The position numbers and the translations under genes were made by a program. The notes beneath the pieces were generated by a model. It made no database searches. It worked only from the letters and a program-made list of their open reading frames with translations, and had not been told where the DNA came from. A stretch of DNA of 64,000 nucleotides. Origin: Marisa cornuarietis. Lineage: Eukaryota > Mollusca > Gastropoda > Architaenioglossa > Ampullariidae. The stretch covers positions 8,453,001-8,517,000 of the forward strand of contig SMMW01000622.1 of assembly GCA_004794655.1 (NCBI GenBank). Direction: 5' to 3'. Shown piece after piece: positions 60,358 to 64,000 of this stretch; the first letter of the stretch is position 1, and each line of letters opens with the position of its first letter.

Positions 60358-60827
60358 GCTTTTGCCGCAGCGTACACTATTCGCCCTACCATTGATCACT
60401 TGCTGCAAGACTTTACCATTCGGGCCAAGGCTTTGCCCGGAAATGCCCGCCAGGATCACAGGCGGGGTCGTCGACTGCTTCGCCCTAACGCCTGCGAGGA
60501 CCTTCCTCTGAAGGAACTGAATGGCGCGGCGCGATCCCTAACCGACCGTGACCCCTTCGGCGTGCCCTACGCCAGGTGGGAGGAGGGCTGCAGTGCGGAG
60601 CCTAGCATGTCCTGCCCGTCTGGCGAGTCTTGTTCCATGGGCGAACGGCGCGTGACCGTCAACCGAAGGACTCAAGAGAAGAGCGGCGGCCCTCGCATCG
60701 AGGAAGACATCACGGTGATCGACGACAACCCTGTCCTGGTGGTGCCAGTGCTGCAGGAACCTGAACCCAAGACTACCAAGATCTCATTGCCCAGTGTCAA
60801 GCCCAAGGGAGGCGGCGCGTCCAAAAG
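60358..60827 (+). CDS. Main exon of unidentified gene, GC-rich, open at 3' end
   Basis: The acceptor CCCTTTTTTCCTTTTAAG (AG at 60356-60357) is strong and phase 0. The 470-base exon is open, GC-rich and high in third-position G/C, unlike the flanks, and ends AAAAG/GTGGGC (GT at 60828), leaving two bases of a codon. With the five-codon first exon the partial protein is 161 residues. It begins with a helical AYTIRPTIDHLLQDFTIRAK, then a basic patch (RQDHRRGRRLLR), DPFGVPYARWEEGCSAE, and near residues 120-137 an acidic-hydrophobic IEEDITVIDDNPVLVVPVLQ. This last has the form of a SUMO-interacting motif (ITVIDD), then a Pro/Lys-rich tail. No domain family is recognised; mostly disordered by composition. 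The gene must continue beyond 60828. An alternative acceptor at 60370 would shift the frame. Confidence 0.6.
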
Positions 60828-61697
60828 GTGGGCCCCCATCTCTTCACAGTCATGTGGTGGTGATTATTCCATTCATTACTTTCCAACACACATAAGCTAG
60901 GCCGTATGCGCATACAACTTACAACGACACTCCTTGTGTTGATTGATTGGTTGGTTCCTTTCACATTCTAATGCACTCATTGACATCCCATTGCTAAGTT
61001 CTTTCACGCTGACATTGCTGTGTAGTGTGTTCTTGTCCTTGACAGTTTTGTTTCTTGACCTGTTTTGTGAAGCACTCCAGAATACACTTCAAGTAATCAC
61101 TGCATCAAAAGAGCTTGAAGCAGTAAGACACTAAGATTCACTTACGGGTTTGTTCCTAACAAACACAAGAAAAAACTATTATGCTTTAAAAAAAAATCCA
61201 TGAAAGTTTACAATTGGTCGCCCCAGGTGAAGGAAAAGCTGATTATGCTTTTATCAAGGACCGACTTTTGTGAATCCTAAAATAATAGTAAAATGAAGCT
61301 TTTGAAATTTGTCTGATAGACACCAAGGTATGCGAGGCATGAATTTTGTGAAAAATTTAGATTTAAATTATTTTCTAATAAAATGAAATATCTTTAAACA
61401 ATTTAAATAATTTGACTGAGTTCCTAGCATAAATCAACAGCATCGATACTTCTTCCAGTCAATAGATCTGCCAAATTCCTAATTATTACAGTGAAATGTC
61501 TGTAATGGCTTAAATTGAAAAGTTACGAAAACGGTCCTAATTGCACCAGATTATGGATTTAGCATACAATTTAAAAATGTTGAATATATTTGGAAAAGTT
61601 TCATTGTAGCTGCCTAGAAAATAGGAAATTAAGATAGGGAGAGACAAGCATTTTAATTTAGTTTTATTTTCGTCATGCATAGGTTGTGTTGTTTTAA

Positions 61698-61707
61698 ACA
61701 CACACAC

Positions 61708-61763
<56 letters not shown>
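61698..61763. repeat. (CA)n microsatellite with one CG interruption
   Basis: About 33 dinucleotide units, interrupted once at about 61711. Confidence 0.95.
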
Positions 61764-61766
<3 letters not shown>

Positions 61767-62572
61767 AAGACACGCGCATCATATTGTAACATTGAGCTTT
61801 ATGTGTGCGTCCAAGTCATTGTTGGTTGTGAAATATCTCGTACCAGCTTACACACATAACATTGGATGTATTTTGTAATGGAACATTCAGCTCCACAGTT
61901 CGGCAGCAAGCACTTCCTCTTTTTTGTGGACTTGCAAGAACTGAGCAGAATCAAGACTCGGCGCAAACCCAGTGCTGCGACCGTAGGCGTACTTCTTTTC
62001 GGTGCGTAGGAATATCGATCTTCTGAGAAACTATTCCATATGGCAGGAAAATCTTGCTTTAAAAAAATTACAGCATTTGTGAGATCAGACAATATTATTC
62101 TCTGCTGACGTAATACTTTAAAATAAAACACGAGTGAAGCACCAACTCATTTCTGGTTTCTATCTGCAAGAAAAATGAAGTTTTTCAATTTTATTATAAA
62201 TAAAAAACTACGAATCCAATTAAGAGAGGAGAAGAACCTCACACCCACATTAAAATCGCATTACAGATCTTGGAGCAACTGAAAATGAATATCTAGAATT
62301 GAAAAGAAAATGTCTGGTCAATTCCGATTTAAAGAAACGATCTTGATCCCACAGATCCACGTTAGATGATGTGCTTGATGCTAGACTGATGGGATCCACT
62401 TTGTGATATATTGACATATACTTTGATGTATGTATTGAGTACAATGCTAACATGTGAATAATGTCTGCACACTAGAGGCCTTCTTGATGCCTGAAGGTTG
62501 CGAGTTCTCAGAACTACTTCCTAGGTCTCGATGGCTCGACAGTTCACACATGCTCATGCGTTTACGTCCCGT

Positions 62573-62681
62573 TTACGTCAGGGAAGTTTTGTTCCAGTCA
62601 ACGACGTCAGTGCGTGCTAATTACCATGGTAACGTCTGGCCCAAGTTAGACCGCATAATGACTTGAAAGCATATGACGTCA
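62573..62681. promoter_or_regulatory. CRE and X-box cluster
   Basis: Within 110 bases lie TTACGTCA (62573-62580), CGACGTCA (62602-62609), the palindromic ATTACCATGGTAAC (62620-62633) and a perfect TGACGTCA (62674-62681). The third fits the RFX-type X-box pattern (RYYNYY, two bases, RRNRAC). CRE and X-box side by side is a known promoter arrangement for CREB/ATF and RFX factors. No start codon or donor is obvious just beside it, so it may be an enhancer or intronic promoter of the gene to either side. Confidence 0.4.
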
Positions 62682-62795
62682 CAGTGTCTAGACGTGAAAC
62701 TTGGACCAGCCTCCATCATGTCCATTTAAGAGCATTTTGTGTTCTGTTTATTTAGTTTAAATCAAGTTTTGTCTCAAGCTCTCTCGCTCGCGCAT

Positions 62796-62796
<1 letters not shown>

Positions 62797-62835
<39 letters not shown>
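62797..62835. repeat. (CA)n microsatellite
   Basis: About 19 CA units, preceded by CTCTCGCTCGCGCATG. Confidence 0.95.
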
Positions 62836-62837
<2 letters not shown>

Positions 62838-63663
62838 CACTCACGCACACAGGCATATATTATTGAACTATAAATAGACCAAAAATCGCGAAACTTATAC
62901 TAGAAAAATTTAACACAAAAAAGGAACAGAACTTCAAAATGTTGACTCGTAAGCCAGTACATTATCTACGGACTTTGTTGGTGTGGGGAAATGCTAAGGC
63001 TGGAATATTATTTTTGCTGATAAACTTGAAATGATATTATTACGTGATTAAAGCAGCATAACAAAGAACATGGATGCAGTGACAGATTTAGCAGCTGCAA
63101 AGTATCACTATATATATATAGTTGTTTAGATTTATATTATATTCTCGGTTTATAACTCACATATATTATTCTCCCGAAAGAAATTACTCAACTGTCTTAA
63201 TATCTTATTTAAATGTTTGCTAGTTAGGTCTGAAATATCTGGACAAAATTTCCATTCGATATTTCTTGTATTCACTTATTTTTTCCCCATTTACGATCTT
63301 TTGCTCTTTTCATTTATTCTTTAATTCATTTATTTTCTTTTTTTTCCTTACTTCCCACTTCCATTCTTTTCATTTTCCTCTTTCCTTATTTTCTGAGCAT
63401 CATTGAAAAAAATCGTAGGAACCTGATGACATATTTGTGATGGAAAAACAAGAAAGTTTTTAAAGTAGTATCGCCGCTACATCCGAACAATTACGCGAGT
63501 GTTTTGTACACACAAGGGTACTGTGTTGAGACGATACAAACCCTTCTAATTAATTTGTTGAAAAATATATGCAATTTCGATCAAATATAATTTCCTATCG
63601 TGAAACGCTGATTCAATATGATGTCAAAATATAGGCATTGGTATAACACAAACTTATGTACTT

Positions 63664-63885
63664 ATGATATTGTCCTTTGCCGTGTTGTCAACCTTTCTCC
63701 TGTGTTTGGACTATCCACAAGGTAATAATGTTGAACACTTACGTGTTGAAGTGGTCGATGATTTGGATAGCCAGACTACATTTCATTTGTGCTGGATGCA
63801 GCTCATCAACAATAAAAAAAATATTTTGAATCGTCATTTGGCTTGCTCAGACAAAGCCTGTCCAGCGACAGCTTCTCTCTCTCTG
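63664..63885 (+). CDS. Candidate first coding exon of a secreted protein
   Basis: A true ATG at 63664 opens 74 codons that end exactly at CTG/GTAAGC, a strong donor (GT at 63886), phase 0. The first 19 residues, ILSFAVLSTFLLCLDYPQG after Met, have the hydrophobic core of a signal peptide. The rest includes VEHLRVEVVDDLDSQTTFHL and CSDKACPATASLSL with four cysteines in total. No family is recognised. It does not fit the phase of the exon ending at 60827, so it would belong to another transcript. An acceptor-like ATCCACAAG inside it (63721) gives an alternative reading as an internal exon. Confidence 0.3.
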
Positions 63886-64000
63886 GTAAGCAATGACCTT
63901 CACGCAGGCTGAGTATATGCACGTGTCTGCCTTTCTGACCCATAAATAATTACAGTTGATAGAAGCGAGTGATGAGGGAGAACTGTGAGGATAATAATAA
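63886..64000. other. Window end, no supported feature
   Basis: If the donor at 63886 is real this is the start of an intron. Nothing else is visible. Confidence 0.4.

Larger units (their letters stand above)
60828..63663. other. Putative intron sequence right of main exon
   Basis: No next exon can be matched to the phase left at 60827 with confidence. The region holds two CA arrays, a CRE/X-box cluster at 62.57-62.68 kb and AT-rich unique DNA. The 110-codon minus-strand frame at 61799-62131 is unrecognised. Confidence 0.4.

Noticed and set aside
63722..63885. Joining this segment to the exon ending at 60827
   Set aside because: The phases do not match (two bases left over, two bases needed to complete the codon), so they cannot be consecutive exons in the open frame.

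Overview
This window looks like nuclear DNA of a lophotrochozoan animal, most likely a mollusc and perhaps a gastropod. The evidence is indirect: dispersed eukaryotic splice signals, no dense coding, many long dinucleotide and tetranucleotide microsatellites, decayed non-LTR retrotransposons of several clades, a tRNA-type SINE with a tail ending GGCGTAAAACACCAATT (a type I associate with molluscs), and small inverted-repeat transposons. I cannot name the species. Almost every open frame here is short and unsupported; most of the window is non-coding DNA shaped by repeats.

Layout. 0.9-5.0 kb: two same-strand (minus) L2/CR1-like non-LTR copies lie head to tail, one almost complete but dead, the other internally deleted; they meet at a (GAT)n tract. 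6.8-7.2 kb: C-terminal scrap of a different non-LTR reverse transcriptase. 7-30 kb: mostly anonymous AT-rich DNA with microsatellites, two tandem duplications (15.8 and 16.9 kb), two copies of one MITE family (18.2 and 22.4 kb), and two minisatellites (26.9 and 28.9 kb). 29.6-29.95 kb: a CpG-rich patch with two perfect CRE palindromes. 30.2 kb: RTE-like scrap. 33.1 kb: SINE with a clean 13-bp target duplication. 36.1-36.5 kb: CpG-rich patch with a good splice donor. 37.9-38.9 kb: minisatellites. 38.9-39.5 kb: Tigger/pogo-like element bounded by TA. 45.5-45.9 kb: a foldback element with 8 direct and 4 inverted copies of a ~16-bp unit. 51.3 kb: Rex1/CR1-like RT scrap. 53.7 kb: old SINE-like repeat resembling one common in fish. 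56.8-57.5 kb: near-identical 357-bp tandem duplication.

The best gene model is on the plus strand at the right end. A GC-rich, CpG-rich block (about 54.6-55.77 kb) ends in a short coding start (ATG at 55757, five codons) and a strong donor at 55772. A 470-bp GC-rich exon at 60358-60827 has a good polypyrimidine acceptor in matching phase and ends at a donor, so the gene continues to the right. The predicted protein is unrecognised and looks disordered; it carries a candidate SUMO-interacting motif. Three further isolated exon candidates (50.46, 58.71 and 63.66 kb) have plausible splice signals but no recognised homology. I see no CRISPR, operon, rRNA or intact tRNA gene, and no clear novel biological system. 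The most unusual items are the foldback element, the tandem LINE pair, the CRE-rich patches and the unidentified gene.
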